Made by a program: the position numbers and the translations under genes
Assembly (NCBI RefSeq): GCF_013033355.1
Contig: NZ_WQDY01000002.1
Location: 310,001-374,000 of the forward strand
Direction: 5' to 3'
Length of the DNA: 64,000 nt
Origin: Ruegeria lacuscaerulensis
GTDB taxonomy: Bacteria; Pseudomonadota; Alphaproteobacteria; Rhodobacterales; Rhodobacteraceae
Notes under the pieces: model-generated
Told to the model about the DNA's origin: nothing
Databases searched by the model: none
The model's input: the letters and a program-made list of their open reading frames with translations, nothing else
Shown here: positions 34,166-42,438 of the stretch, piece after piece
Layout: every line of letters begins with the position of its first letter
Position numbering within the stretch: position 1 is the first letter of the stretch

Positions 34166-35152
34166 CTAGCCGCCGATCTTAAGAACGATCTTGCCGATAT
34201 GACCCGAGCTTTCCATCCGCGCGTGGGCCGCTGAGGCCTCGGCCATGTCAAACTCGCTGTCCATCACCGGGGCAATCTTGCCCGAATCCAGTAGCGGCCA
34301 GACCGCCTCGCGCAGGTCTTGGGCGATTTTGGCCTTGGCCAGATCGGATTGCGGACGCAAGGTGCTACCGGTCAGGGTCAAGCGTTTCACCATCATCATG
34401 GCAAAGTTCAGCTCGACCTTGGGGCCCTGCAGGAAGGCGATTTGAACCAGCCGCCCATCCTCGGCCAGAGCTTTGACGTTGCGCGGGATATAGTCACCGC
34501 CCACCATATCGAGGATCAGGTTCGCCCCGCCCTCGGCCCGCATGGTGGATACGAAATCCTCATCCCGGTAATTAATCGCCTTCTCGGCACCCAGTTTCTC
34601 GCAAGCGGCGCATTTCTCGGCCGATCCGGCAGTGGCAAAGACCCGTGCGCCGAACGCATTTGCAAGCTGGATCGCCGTTGTTCCGATCCCGCTGGAGCCG
34701 CCGTGAACCAAAAATCGCTCGCCCGCTTTCAGACCGCCGCGTGTGAAGACATTGGACCAGACGGTAAAGAAGGTCTCGGGCAGACACGCGGCCTCTTTCA
34801 GGCCCATCCCCTCTGGCACCGGCAAGCAATGGGCAGCGGGCGTGGCAACGTATTCGGCATAGCCGCCGCCGGGCAACAAGGCGCAAACCTGGTCACCAAC
34901 TGAAAGCCCTCGAACGCCGGAACCTAGGGCCACGACCTCACCCGATGCCTCAAGCCCCGGCAGATCGCTGGCACCCGGAGGAGGATCATACGCACCCGCC
35001 CGCTGCAGCGCATCCGGACGGTTTACCCCGGCATAGGCCACCTTTAGCACCACCTGACCCGCAGCAGGTTCAGGCACGGATCGGTCCGTTATCTGCAGAA
35101 CCTCGGGCCCGCCGGGTTTGGTGATTTCTACAGCGCGCATTGTCTGGGTCAT
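34166..35152 (-). CDS. NAD(P)H-quinone oxidoreductase (paralogue 2, PIG3-like)
   Basis: A 328-residue medium-chain reductase. VNRPDALQRAGAYDPPPGASDLPGLEASGEV and the nucleotide motif HGGSSGIGTTAIQLA (about residues 145-160) match the TP53I3/PIG3 branch of quinone oxidoreductases, which use NADPH and lack zinc. ATG 35152 follows AAAGGAG; the frame upstream to 35173 is not needed. It resembles the gene at 32116 in fold only. The COQ9-family gene follows upstream on the same strand at 55 bp. Confidence 0.92.
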   Translation of the reverse strand: MTQTMRAVEITKPGGPEVLQITDRSVPEPAAGQVVLKVAYAGVNRPDALQRAGAYDPPPGASDLPGLEASGEVVALGSGVRGLSVGDQVCALLPGGGYAEYVATPAAHCLPVPEGMGLKEAACLPETFFTVWSNVFTRGGLKAGERFLVHGGSSGIGTTAIQLANAFGARVFATAGSAEKCAACEKLGAEKAINYRDEDFVSTMRAEGGANLILDMVGGDYIPRNVKALAEDGRLVQIAFLQGPKVELNFAMMMVKRLTLTGSTLRPQSDLAKAKIAQDLREAVWPLLDSGKIAPVMDSEFDMAEASAAHARMESSGHIGKIVLKIGG

Positions 35153-35207
35153 GGGCAATTCTCCTTTGCCCAATGCCTAACAGGCGAAAACGGAAAGGCC
35201 CAGACGC

Positions 35208-35900
35208 TTACTTGCGCGGGTTCAGCATTCCCGGCAGATCAGCCCGCATCTTCATCGGAGCTTTAACCTGACCTGCCAACCAATTCGGCACCGCAAGAAA
35301 GGGCTTGAACAGTGGGTTGCCATTGACCTGCGCCTTGAGCTTTTCGAACTGCATGACGTTGTCGATGCGGCGGTCCAGAAACTCCCACGTTCTCTGTTGG
35401 TCAGGCGAATCATCCCCCAGCCAGAACAGCACTGTCGAGGAATAGACCCCCGACAACGTCGCCCGCTTGGTGTACCAGTTCACATCGTCCGATGTATCGC
35501 CAAGCGTGTCCCAGATCAGATCGCAGGTCTGCCACATCGCCTTGGCCCCATCAGCCGCGTGCATCGGCAAAGAAAACAACGTCATCCCACGACGCACAAG
35601 TTCCTTGTCCTCTACCGCCTGAAGACGGAACCGGACAGCAGCAGCGATCCGGTCACGGAATTTCAGATCGCTCAGATCTTCGGTTTTCAGACGCTCTGCC
35701 ATCGCCGCGTCCCCGCGGGCATGAAAAGCCAGGGCCATATCAACCGCACCACGAGGACAGATCGACCGTGCCAACGTTTCATCAATACCGCAGTCACTGA
35801 TGGCCATGCGAAAGCTGGTTTCCGACCAGCCATCAAACGGCACATGGGCCAGCATAGCGTCCAAAAGCTGGGTTTTGGCGTCTTCGTAGGATATGGTCAT
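35208..35900 (-). CDS. COQ9 family protein
   Basis: COQ9 is a lipid-binding protein that assists ubiquinone biosynthesis, in eukaryotes by presenting substrate to the COQ7 hydroxylase. This 230-residue bacterial member has a TetR-like N-terminal half and the conserved stretch around DVNWYTKRATLSGVYSSTVLFWLGD, typical of the family. The ATG at 35900 is selected; the frame upstream to 35936 overlaps the rpsU promoter. It is divergent from rpsU. Confidence 0.92.
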   Translation of the reverse strand: MTISYEDAKTQLLDAMLAHVPFDGWSETSFRMAISDCGIDETLARSICPRGAVDMALAFHARGDAAMAERLKTEDLSDLKFRDRIAAAVRFRLQAVEDKELVRRGMTLFSLPMHAADGAKAMWQTCDLIWDTLGDTSDDVNWYTKRATLSGVYSSTVLFWLGDDSPDQQRTWEFLDRRIDNVMQFEKLKAQVNGNPLFKPFLAVPNWLAGQVKAPMKMRADLPGMLNPRK

Positions 35901-35929
35901 GGCGGTTCTCCGGGTTCTGGCACCAGTAC

Positions 35930-35958
35930 TAGACAAGTTAGAGCGGCTTTGCTATACG
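35930..35958 (+). promoter_or_regulatory. Sigma-70-type promoter of rpsU
   Basis: TAGACA (35930-35935), a 17-bp spacer and TATACG (35953-35958) match the housekeeping consensus well and point to rpsU, whose start is 54 bp downstream of the -10 element. Confidence 0.6.
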
Positions 35959-36011
35959 GCCACCTCCTGCAATTTCCTTGCAACTCTATCTAGAAAGGTG
36001 GTGACAACCAC

Positions 36012-36218
36012 ATGCAGGTTAGTGTTCGCGACAATAACGTCGATCAGGCGCTTCGTGCCCTGAAGAAAAAGCTGCAGCGCGAAGGCGTGTTCCGTGAAAT
36101 GAAGCTCAAGCAACATTTCGAGAAACCGTCCGAGAAAAAAGCGCGCGAGAAAGCTGAAGCGATCCGCCGTGCCCGTAAACTGGCACGCAAGAAAGCACAG
36201 CGCGAAGGTTTGCTCTAA
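36012..36218 (+). CDS. rpsU: 30S ribosomal protein S21
   Basis: This 68-residue, highly basic protein of the small ribosomal subunit helps mRNA base-pairing with the 16S 3' end. The sequence ([20 protein letters not shown] and a Lys/Arg-rich tail) is typical of alphaproteobacterial S21. ATG 36012 follows AAAGGTGG. It has its own promoter and a stem-loop terminator, so it is a single-gene unit. Confidence 0.97.
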   Translation: MQVSVRDNNVDQALRALKKKLQREGVFREMKLKQHFEKPSEKKAREKAEAIRRARKLARKKAQREGLL

Positions 36219-36260
36219 GCACCTGATGCTCGTCCAGCTTTGGATGACACTATTTGACGA

Positions 36261-36294
36261 CCCCCGAGGCCCCGCCCGGGGGTTTGTCGTTTTC
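36261..36294 (+). terminator. Probable terminator of rpsU
   Basis: CCCCCG (36261-36266) pairs with CGGGGG (36277-36282) around a C-rich loop and is followed by TTTGTCGTTTT, 43 bp after the rpsU stop codon. Confidence 0.6.
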
Positions 36295-36510
36295 TAAGAG
36301 GGATTTCGCCAGTCCCGCCTCTTAGCGATCGCAACAACTCGCCGAGACATTGATTTGCCATTTTCTCGGCGTTATCCAGCGCGGCGAATCTCTGTTTCGG
36401 TGCGCCCTCCCGCCGAAATGCGCCGATCTTTCCGACCTCACTGTTCATGTCTTTTGCCGGCTCTCTAAGTGGGTCCGTCCATTCGGACACAACAACTTAA
36501 GGAGGCAAAA
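36295..36510. other. Spacer between rpsU terminator and CAP gene; no convincing gene
   Basis: This 216-bp stretch holds a reverse-strand open frame (36215-36490) that would also read through the rpsU terminator, so I do not call it a gene. The only clear element is AAGGAGG at 36499-36505, the ribosome-binding site of the CAP-domain gene. Confidence 0.5.
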
Positions 36511-37482
36511 ATGTCTGCAGCAAGTCAAGTAGAACGGGAAATGCTGGCGTTGATCAACCAAGAGCGTACGTCCCGTGGCTTGGACCCATTACAGCTTGAA
36601 ACGCAGCTCAACGATTCGTCGGAAGATCACAGCAGCTGGATGCTGGATACGGACACGTTCAGCCACACCGGGTCAGGCGGATCAAGCGCCACCCAGCGGA
36701 TGCAGGCGGCCGGGTTCGATCTTGAAGGCAGTTGGCGAACTGGCGAGAATATAGCCTGGCAATCGGAACGCGGCGCGCCAGGGATCAGCGACGACGTGGC
36801 GCAACTGCACCAAGGCCTGATGAACAGCCCCGGTCATCGCGCGAATATTCTGAACCCCGATTTCAAATACATCGGCATCGGTATCGAGACCGGCGATATG
36901 CAGGGATCTGACGCCGTGATCGTCACGCAGAACTTTGCCACAACTGATGCGGCAGTCATGCTGGACAGCGGCGGCACTGCTATGACGCCTACCCCACCTG
37001 CAGAGCCAGACCCCGCACAGCCCGATACTGATGTGACCGAGACCGAAGACCCGGTCACCGAACAGCCGGACACTGACGTCACAGAAACTGACAATCCTTC
37101 TCCGGAGCAGCCGGATACTGACCTTACCGAAACCGACGACTCAGCCTCGGAGCAGCCGGGTACTGACGTCACCGACAACGGCGATCCGGCCCCTGAACAG
37201 CCGGACACCGAAGACGCTGATGCAGATTGCTTCGATGTTGCGGCTTTTCTTGCTGAACTAGACGCATTCATTCAGCAGCTAAAAGAAGATTTCGATCAAT
37301 TCGCGTGGAATGATGACGACATGACCCCGCCTGAGACCCAGGGCGACATGGATTTCGTCATAGTAGATGAATCAGCCCCGGTTGCAGACGAACCAATCTG
37401 TCCCGAGATGACGTCTGGCGGAGCCGAAGACTTCTTTTCGCTCACCTTCGTCAACGTCGATTGCATGATGGACGCGGCCTGA
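36511..37482 (+). CDS. CAP/SCP-domain protein with acidic tandem repeats, no signal peptide
   Basis: This is a 323-residue protein. Residues about 5-150 form a CAP (SCP/PR1-like) domain: LALINQERTSRGLDPL, ASxxHSSWM-type helix with EDHSSWML, FSHTGSGG, GENIAW, and HRANILNPDFKYIGIGI. Four 15-residue repeats of the type EQPDTDVTETDNPSP follow (about 169-235), then an acidic C-terminal region. No signal peptide is visible. Roseobacter CAP proteins are often exported by type I secretion, which would fit a C-terminal signal, but this is inference. ATG 36511 follows AAGGAGG. Confidence 0.85.
   Translation: MSAASQVEREMLALINQERTSRGLDPLQLETQLNDSSEDHSSWMLDTDTFSHTGSGGSSATQRMQAAGFDLEGSWRTGENIAWQSERGAPGISDDVAQLHQGLMNSPGHRANILNPDFKYIGIGIETGDMQGSDAVIVTQNFATTDAAVMLDSGGTAMTPTPPAEPDPAQPDTDVTETEDPVTEQPDTDVTETDNPSPEQPDTDLTETDDSASEQPGTDVTDNGDPAPEQPDTEDADADCFDVAAFLAELDAFIQQLKEDFDQFAWNDDDMTPPETQGDMDFVIVDESAPVADEPICPEMTSGGAEDFFSLTFVNVDCMMDAA
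37015..37215 (+). repeat. 45-bp tandem coding repeat in the CAP gene
   Basis: Four consecutive units (37015-37059, 37060-37104, 37105-37149, 37150-37194) plus a partial fifth encode 15-residue Glu/Asp/Thr/Pro repeats. Units differ at the DNA level, so they are diverged rather than recent copies. Confidence 0.85.
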
Positions 37483-37493
37483 CGCGCCAACCT

Positions 37494-37521
37494 GATGCGA
37501 AGCAGATCGCTGCTTCGCATC
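37494..37521. terminator. Stem-loop between CAP gene and ppk2 (possibly bidirectional)
   Basis: GATGCGAAGCAG (37494-37505) and its exact complement (37510-37521) form a 12-bp stem with loop ATCG, 11 bp after the CAP stop codon, followed by CTTTC. It lies before the convergent ppk2 stop. Confidence 0.65.
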
Positions 37522-37533
37522 CTTTCGGACCGA

Positions 37534-38451
37534 TCAGTATATTTTTGGCACGTGCAATTCGTCTGGCAGAACACGGCGTTCGTATTCCGGGTTGTACTTG
37601 CGATCCGGCAGGTTGACCTTTTCCTGCGGTACATCCGTGTAGGGGATCTTGGTCAACAGGTGTTCGATACAGTTCAGACGCTCGCGCTTTTTGTCATTGC
37701 CTTCGACGATATACCATGGCGCTTCCGGAATGTTGGTGCGGAACAGCATGTCTTCTTTGGCCTTAGTGTAGGCCTCCCACCGGATACGAGATTCCAGATC
37801 CATCGGCGACAGCTTCCACTGCTTCATCGGATCGTGGATGCGCATGAGGAACCGCAACTGCTGCTCTTCATCGGTGATCGAGAACCAGTATTTCAGCAAA
37901 ATGATGCCCGAACGTACCAGCATCCGTTCAAATTCGGGAACGTCCTGAAAGAACTGTTCAACCTGATCTTCGGTCGCAAAGCCCATGACCCGTTCGACAC
38001 CCGCGCGATTGTACCATGACCGGTCGAACAGCACGATTTCGCCCGCTGCAGGCAGGTGCGGAACGTATCGCTGGAAATACCACTGGCTTTGTTCCCGACG
38101 GCTTGGCGCGGGCAGAGCAACGACACGCGCAACCCGTGGGTTCAGGCGCTGCGTGATCCGCTTGATCACGCCCCCCTTACCCGCGCTGTCGCGACCTTCG
38201 AACAGTATACAAACCTTGGCCCCGGTATGCTGCACCCAATCCTGCACTTTGATCAACTCGGCCTGAAGACGCAGCAGGTTCCGGAAATAGACCTTGCGGT
38301 CCAGCATCTCGGGGTGCTGATCCTTGTAGATCTTGCGGATTTCCATCGACAACATGGGCTCGCTGAACTCGATCTCGAAATCTTCGTCCAGCGTGTCTTC
38401 CAGCTCGGCCTCAAGCCAGTCTTTCGAGGCGTCGTTATATTCGTCAGCCAA
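37534..38451 (-). CDS. ppk2: Polyphosphate kinase 2
   Basis: PPK2 transfers phosphate between polyphosphate and nucleotides, mainly making GTP/ATP from the diphosphates. The 305-residue single-domain protein has Walker A GRDSAGKGG (86-94), the lid region with RREQSQWYFQRYVPHLP, and Walker B-like FDRSWYNRAGVE (DRS 143-145). The acidic first 35 residues precede the fold. The start is TTG 38451, supported by AAGGAG six bases upstream. It stands alone on its strand. Confidence 0.94.
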   Translation of the reverse strand: MADEYNDASKDWLEAELEDTLDEDFEIEFSEPMLSMEIRKIYKDQHPEMLDRKVYFRNLLRLQAELIKVQDWVQHTGAKVCILFEGRDSAGKGGVIKRITQRLNPRVARVVALPAPSRREQSQWYFQRYVPHLPAAGEIVLFDRSWYNRAGVERVMGFATEDQVEQFFQDVPEFERMLVRSGIILLKYWFSITDEEQQLRFLMRIHDPMKQWKLSPMDLESRIRWEAYTKAKEDMLFRTNIPEAPWYIVEGNDKKRERLNCIEHLLTKIPYTDVPQEKVNLPDRKYNPEYERRVLPDELHVPKIY

Positions 38452-38670
38452 GGTCTGCTCCTTACAAATTCCCGGGTTCGGACCGTATCGGGCGCATGTA
38501 ACCGCCTGATGTCATCGGATGAATTGATGAAGGTCTTTTCCTAAGCCTAACAGCTTACGGCGACAAGATCACTGTGACGCAAATCCGCAGCCCGTTCGCT
38601 GGTGAACTGTCTTGCCAGAACGCGCCCAACCACGGCATCAAGGCGCAAACCGAACTGCAAAGGCGCGACT

Positions 38671-39510
38671 TTGACCCATTTTTTCGCATTGCTGCCCACG
38701 ATCTGGCCGTGGCTTTTGCTGATCACCGCCATGGTCAGCACCGTATCAGGCAAACAGGTTTTGGGTATGGGATTATTGGCGGTTTTCGGAGCGGTCTCGC
38801 TGACATTGGGGCTGGTTACGCCGATCGCCGCAGGGGTGGTCACTGTCGGTTTTGCAGGCGCGTTGATACTGCGCAACCTGTCCGGGATGTGGGCCGCGCT
38901 TGGCCATGTTACACTCGTCATATGGTGCATCGCGCTCGGGGCGCATCTGGTCCCGGGATTTCACAACCCTCTGGTCCTTGATCAGGTTCAATCTGGCCCT
39001 TTAAGTCGCGATTTCACGATGTACTTGAACCTGGACAAGCCCATGGTGCTGTTCACCGTGGCTTTGGCGTGGCCCAGCATGATTGGTGGGGCGGTGGCAC
39101 TGCGCAAAATCCCGTTGGCAGTTGGTTTCGCCTTGCTGCCTGCGCTGTTGGCAGTGGGTTCTGCCGTCAATGCCATCCGCCCCGAGATCAGCCTGCCCCA
39201 TTGGTGGGTGATCTTCGCGCTGTCCAATCTCTTCCTGACCTGCCTGACGGAAGAGGTGTTTTTTCGCGGCTATTTGCAATCGTTGATCTCTTCCCGTTTT
39301 GGCGCGGGTCTGGGGATAGCTGCTGCAAGCCTTCTGTTTGGTTTGGTTCACGTCGGCGGAGGACCGGCATTGGCAGGTTTCGCAACCATTCTGGGCGCGG
39401 CTTGCGGGCTGGGTTATTATGCAACCGGGCGTCTGTGGGTTCCTGTCCTCATGCATTTCGGCTTCAACGCCGCGCATTTGGTGCTGTTCACCTATCCCGG
39501 ACCGGCCTGA
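38671..39510 (+). CDS. CPBP-family intramembrane metalloprotease
   Basis: A 279-residue membrane protein with about eight hydrophobic helices. The Abi/CPBP (type II CAAX protease) motifs are complete: EEVFFRG (E194, E195, R199), FGLVH (F223, H227) and HFGFN (H262, N266). Prokaryotic members cleave membrane substrates or process peptides; the target is unknown. No ATG fits. TTG 38671 has AAAGG upstream and begins just before the first helix; a GTG at 38602 would add 23 residues. It ends flush with the convergent Lrp gene. Confidence 0.85.
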   Translation: MTHFFALLPTIWPWLLLITAMVSTVSGKQVLGMGLLAVFGAVSLTLGLVTPIAAGVVTVGFAGALILRNLSGMWAALGHVTLVIWCIALGAHLVPGFHNPLVLDQVQSGPLSRDFTMYLNLDKPMVLFTVALAWPSMIGGAVALRKIPLAVGFALLPALLAVGSAVNAIRPEISLPHWWVIFALSNLFLTCLTEEVFFRGYLQSLISSRFGAGLGIAAASLLFGLVHVGGGPALAGFATILGAACGLGYYATGRLWVPVLMHFGFNAAHLVLFTYPGPA

Positions 39511-39969
39511 TCAAACCGGTAAGGCCGTGGTTTTGAACACAGTTCGGAGCGCAAACGAACTTTGCATCTGCGCCACACCAGGTAGTCGCGACAAGTATTG
39601 CCGATGGATGCGGGCAAAGTCCTCGGTGTTTTCGGCGACGACTTTCAAGATGTAGTCCGCCGTTCCCGCCATAAGGTGACACTCCAAAACATCCGGAATA
39701 CGGGCAACGGCCTTTTCGAAGGCATCCAGAACCTCTTCGGCCTGTCCTTGCAGAGTGATCTCGACAAAGACGGTCGTCGGCACGTTCATCTTGCGTGCAT
39801 CCAACAGGGCAACGTAGTTGCGAATAAAGCCCTCAGATTCCAGCCGTTGCACCCGTCTGTGGCAGGCCGAAGGCGACAAATTGGCCTGTTCGGACAGTTC
39901 TGCATTCGACATACGACCGTTACGCTGCAATGCCGCCAGAATCTTTCGATCCGTCGTATCAATGGCCAT
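39511..39969 (-). CDS. Lrp/AsnC family transcriptional regulator, probable alanine dehydrogenase regulator
   Basis: This 152-residue regulator has an N-terminal helix-turn-helix (about residues 5-60, ILAALQRNGRMSNAELSEQANLSPSACHRRV) and a C-terminal RAM/ligand-binding domain with ECHLMAGTADYILKVV. It is divergent from ald with 136 bp between them. This arrangement is standard for alanine- or leucine-responsive activators of ald (AldR/PutR-type). A palindrome sits in the spacer. I infer control by alanine. Confidence 0.92.
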   Translation of the reverse strand: MAIDTTDRKILAALQRNGRMSNAELSEQANLSPSACHRRVQRLESEGFIRNYVALLDARKMNVPTTVFVEITLQGQAEEVLDAFEKAVARIPDVLECHLMAGTADYILKVVAENTEDFARIHRQYLSRLPGVAQMQSSFALRTVFKTTALPV

Positions 39970-40003
39970 CTGCGCAATCCTTTTGCAAGTTTAGGCCAAA
40001 ATA

Positions 40004-40018
40004 CCGAAAATTTTTCGG
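40004..40018. promoter_or_regulatory. Palindrome in the lrp-ald spacer (candidate regulator site)
   Basis: CCGAAAA-T-TTTTCGG is a perfect 15-bp palindrome, 35 bp upstream of the lrp start and 88 bp upstream of ald. AT-rich palindromes of this size are usual Lrp/AsnC targets. Confidence 0.5.
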
Positions 40019-40105
40019 AATTAAAGCGTTCACACGGGCAGAGTTTCACAGAAATTGCGCGCAAAGTTGCCCATTATTTAAGCAGTTTACAAACGGAGAG
40101 ACCAA

Positions 40106-41224
40106 ATGAAGATCGGTTGCCCCAAAGAAATCAAACCGCAGGAGTTCCGCGTCGGAATGACCCCGAACGCTGCGCAAGAAGCGGTCGCGCGCGGCCACGA
40201 GGTGATCATTGAAACCGGAGCCGGTCAGGGCTCGGGTTTTGACAATGCCGACTACGTCGCAGCCGGAGCGCGCATTGTCGACACCGCAGCCGAAGTTTTC
40301 GCCACTGCCGACATGATCGTCAAAGTCAAAGAACCGCAGGCAGGCGAACGCAAGATGCTGCGCGAGGGACAGCTGCTGTTTACCTATCTGCACCTTGCCC
40401 CGGACCCAGACCAGACCCATGACCTGCTTGCTTCGGGCTGTACGGCTATCGCGTACGAGACTGTAACGGACGCCAATGGGGGGCTGCCTTTGCTTGCACC
40501 CATGTCCGAGGTTGCAGGTCGCCTCGCCCCGCAGGTCGGGTCGTGGACCCTGCAGAAGGCCAATGGCGGGCGCGGTGTTCTGATGGGCGGCGTTCCCGGA
40601 GTTGGTCCAGCGAAAGTTGTTGTCATTGGCGGTGGTGTCGTGGGAACACATGCCGCCAAGATCGCCGCGGGGATGGGGGCAGACGTGACGGTTCTTGACC
40701 GGTCGCTGCCGCGCCTGCGCTATCTGGATGACGTGTTTGGCGGGACGTTCAAGAACCAATACTCGACAGCTGGCGCAACGGCCGAGCTGATCCAATCCGC
40801 CGATATGGTGATCGGCGCGGTGCTGATCCCCGGTGCGGCTGCGCCAAAGCTGGTGACCCGCGCGCAACTTTCTACCATGAAACCCGGAGCAGTCCTTGTC
40901 GACGTTGCGATTGATCAGGGTGGGTGTTTTGAGACATCGAAAGCGACGACCCATGCCGAACCGATCTATGATGTGGATGGCATCATGCACTATTGCGTCG
41001 CCAACATGCCCGGAGCTGTCGCCCGCACATCGACCATCGCGCTTGGCAACGCCACCATGCCCTTCATGCTGGCGTTGGCCGACAAAGGCTGGAAACAGGC
41101 CTGTCAGGACGACCCTCATCTGATGGCCGGACTGAACGTACATGCGGGTCAGCTGACCTACTACGCCGTCGGCAAAGCTCTTGGGATCGACGTGGTGTCC
41201 CCCAACGTCGTCATCAAGGCCTAA
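40106..41224 (+). CDS. ald: Alanine dehydrogenase
   Basis: Ald interconverts L-alanine and pyruvate plus ammonia with NAD. The 372-residue protein begins with MKIGCPKEIKPQEFRVGMTP, the family hallmark, has the catalytic FTYLHLAP region (Lys and His of the substrate site nearby), and the NAD motif GGGVVGTHAAKIAAGMGA (about residues 173-190). The 14-residue MPGAVARTSTIAL is also conserved. ATG 40106 follows GGAGAG. Divergent from an Lrp-family gene that probably controls it. A large inverted repeat follows it. Confidence 0.96.
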   Translation: MKIGCPKEIKPQEFRVGMTPNAAQEAVARGHEVIIETGAGQGSGFDNADYVAAGARIVDTAAEVFATADMIVKVKEPQAGERKMLREGQLLFTYLHLAPDPDQTHDLLASGCTAIAYETVTDANGGLPLLAPMSEVAGRLAPQVGSWTLQKANGGRGVLMGGVPGVGPAKVVVIGGGVVGTHAAKIAAGMGADVTVLDRSLPRLRYLDDVFGGTFKNQYSTAGATAELIQSADMVIGAVLIPGAAAPKLVTRAQLSTMKPGAVLVDVAIDQGGCFETSKATTHAEPIYDVDGIMHYCVANMPGAVARTSTIALGNATMPFMLALADKGWKQACQDDPHLMAGLNVHAGQLTYYAVGKALGIDVVSPNVVIKA

Positions 41225-41270
41225 GATACTCCCGCCCCTGAAAGCGCCCTCTGACGAGTGCATTTACAGC

Positions 41271-41373
41271 GTTGGGCGCACTGCCGCGCTGATCGCGCGG
41301 CGCGGTCGAATCTCTGACCAACGTTGCAACAAACGAAAATGCGCCGCGCGATCAGCGCGGCGCTGGGCCCAAC
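41271..41373. repeat. Large inverted repeat between ald and mscS
   Basis: A perfect 21-bp inverted repeat has arms at 41283-41303 and 41341-41361, both based on GCCGCGCTGATC then CGCGGCGC. The arms extend with three mismatches to about 33 bp (41271-41303 and 41341-41373). The 37-nt centre contains a smaller GGTC/GACC pair. It lies between convergent ald and mscS stops. It could be a folded RNA, bidirectional terminator or small palindromic repeat element. I found no second copy in the window. Confidence 0.7.
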
Positions 41374-41380
41374 CGGAAAA

Positions 41381-41396
41381 GGGCATTTCAATGCCC
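41381..41396. repeat. Small hairpin next to the large inverted repeat
   Basis: GGGCAT-TTCA-ATGCCC (6-bp stem, 4-nt loop) just before the mscS stop. On the reverse strand it is followed by TTTTCCGG, so it could end mscS transcription. Confidence 0.4.
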
Positions 41397-41414
41397 GTAT
41401 GACGGGCGTGAGCG

Positions 41415-42221
41415 TTATGCCTGTTTTTGGATCTCGACCGAATGCGGATAGGGAATCGATACACCCTTGGCATCGAACGCTTCTTTAACGGCTTTCGTGA
41501 TTTCAAACCTCACGTCCCAATAATCTGCAGTGGCGCACCACAGCCGCGCCGTCAGATCAACCGAGCTGTCGCCCAGATTGGTCACGCGCACCCAAGGCTC
41601 GGGATCGTTGTGAATACGCTCATCGGCCTTGGCCACATCCAGAATGATCTGCATCGCCTGATCTGCGCTGTCGCCGTAATCAATCCCGAAAACCAGGTCC
41701 ACGCGTCGCGTGTCATGGGCCGAGTAGTTGGTGATAACCGTTCCCCATGCCTGACCGTTTGGCACGATAATCTGCACATTATCCGGCGTTACCAATTCGG
41801 TCGTGAACAGGTTCAGGTCTTGCACTGTCCCTGCAGTACCGCCGATATCCACATACTGACCCAGCTTGTACGGCCGAAACACCACCAGCATCACGCCCGC
41901 CGCCAAATCGCTGAGCGTCCCTTGCAACGCCAGACCGATGGCCAGTGATGCCGCACCCAAAATGGCAACAATACTTGTGGCCTCAATCCCGAAAATCCCT
42001 AGAACGGCAACCAGAACCATCGCTAGGATAGCCCATTTCACTAGGCTGGCCATAAAGTTGCCTAGGGTCGGGTCAATCTGCGGGGTCGCGTTGATGCGCC
42101 GGCGCACCATACCGCCTATCGCACCGGCCACGATCCAGCCCAAAATCAGAACAATCAGTGCCTTGACTGCATTCATGATAAGCGGAGCAAACGCCCCTAC
42201 CTGAGTTACGACCTCGTCCAC
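41415..42221 (-). CDS. Small-conductance mechanosensitive channel, MscS family
   Basis: A 268-residue MscS-type channel that opens on membrane tension during osmotic downshift. Three N-terminal helices (about residues 10-40, 60-80, 85-115) include the pore helix ILGAASLAIGLALQGTLSDLAAGVMLV with its Ala/Gly packing. The cytoplasmic beta domain has the PYKLGQYVDIGGTAGTVQDLNLF pattern. The GTG 42221 start has AAGGAG seven bases upstream. It is separated from ald by the inverted repeat. Confidence 0.94.
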   Translation of the reverse strand: MDEVVTQVGAFAPLIMNAVKALIVLILGWIVAGAIGGMVRRRINATPQIDPTLGNFMASLVKWAILAMVLVAVLGIFGIEATSIVAILGAASLAIGLALQGTLSDLAAGVMLVVFRPYKLGQYVDIGGTAGTVQDLNLFTTELVTPDNVQIIVPNGQAWGTVITNYSAHDTRRVDLVFGIDYGDSADQAMQIILDVAKADERIHNDPEPWVRVTNLGDSSVDLTARLWCATADYWDVRFEITKAVKEAFDAKGVSIPYPHSVEIQKQA

Positions 42222-42250
42222 GCGCTTCTCCTTCTGCTAGCTATGCAAAA

Positions 42251-42269
42251 CCCGCGACACGCGCGCGGG
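42251..42269. repeat. Short GC hairpin upstream of mscS
   Basis: CCCGCG (42251-42256) pairs with CGCGGG (42264-42269), 30 bp upstream of the mscS start, in the 217-bp divergent spacer to the transferase gene. The role is unclear; nothing else stands out in that spacer. Confidence 0.3.
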
Positions 42270-42438
42270 ATGCACAAGATTGTGAGCGAGAATACCCCTC
42301 TGGTCTAGGTGCGGAATGAACCGGTTTTCCCCTCTGTTGCGAAATGCACAAGAACTGACCGGGAATGCACAGCTGCTCTACTGGTAACACATTTAGCCAG
42401 TGCTTACCTCAACTCGGAACCGCATTCAGGAGCGCACC

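Noticed and set aside
36215-36490. Reverse-strand open frame of 91 codons between rpsU and the CAP gene
   Set aside because: It runs across the rpsU terminator, has no ribosome-binding site, and its composition gives no domain.
37015-37215. CRISPR array suggested by regular 45-bp repeats
   Set aside because: Units are directly adjacent without spacers, in frame inside a gene, and diverged.
38602-38670. N-terminal extension of the CPBP protease from GTG 38602
   Set aside because: The extra 23 residues are Arg/Lys/Pro-rich without family similarity and no ribosome-binding site precedes the GTG.
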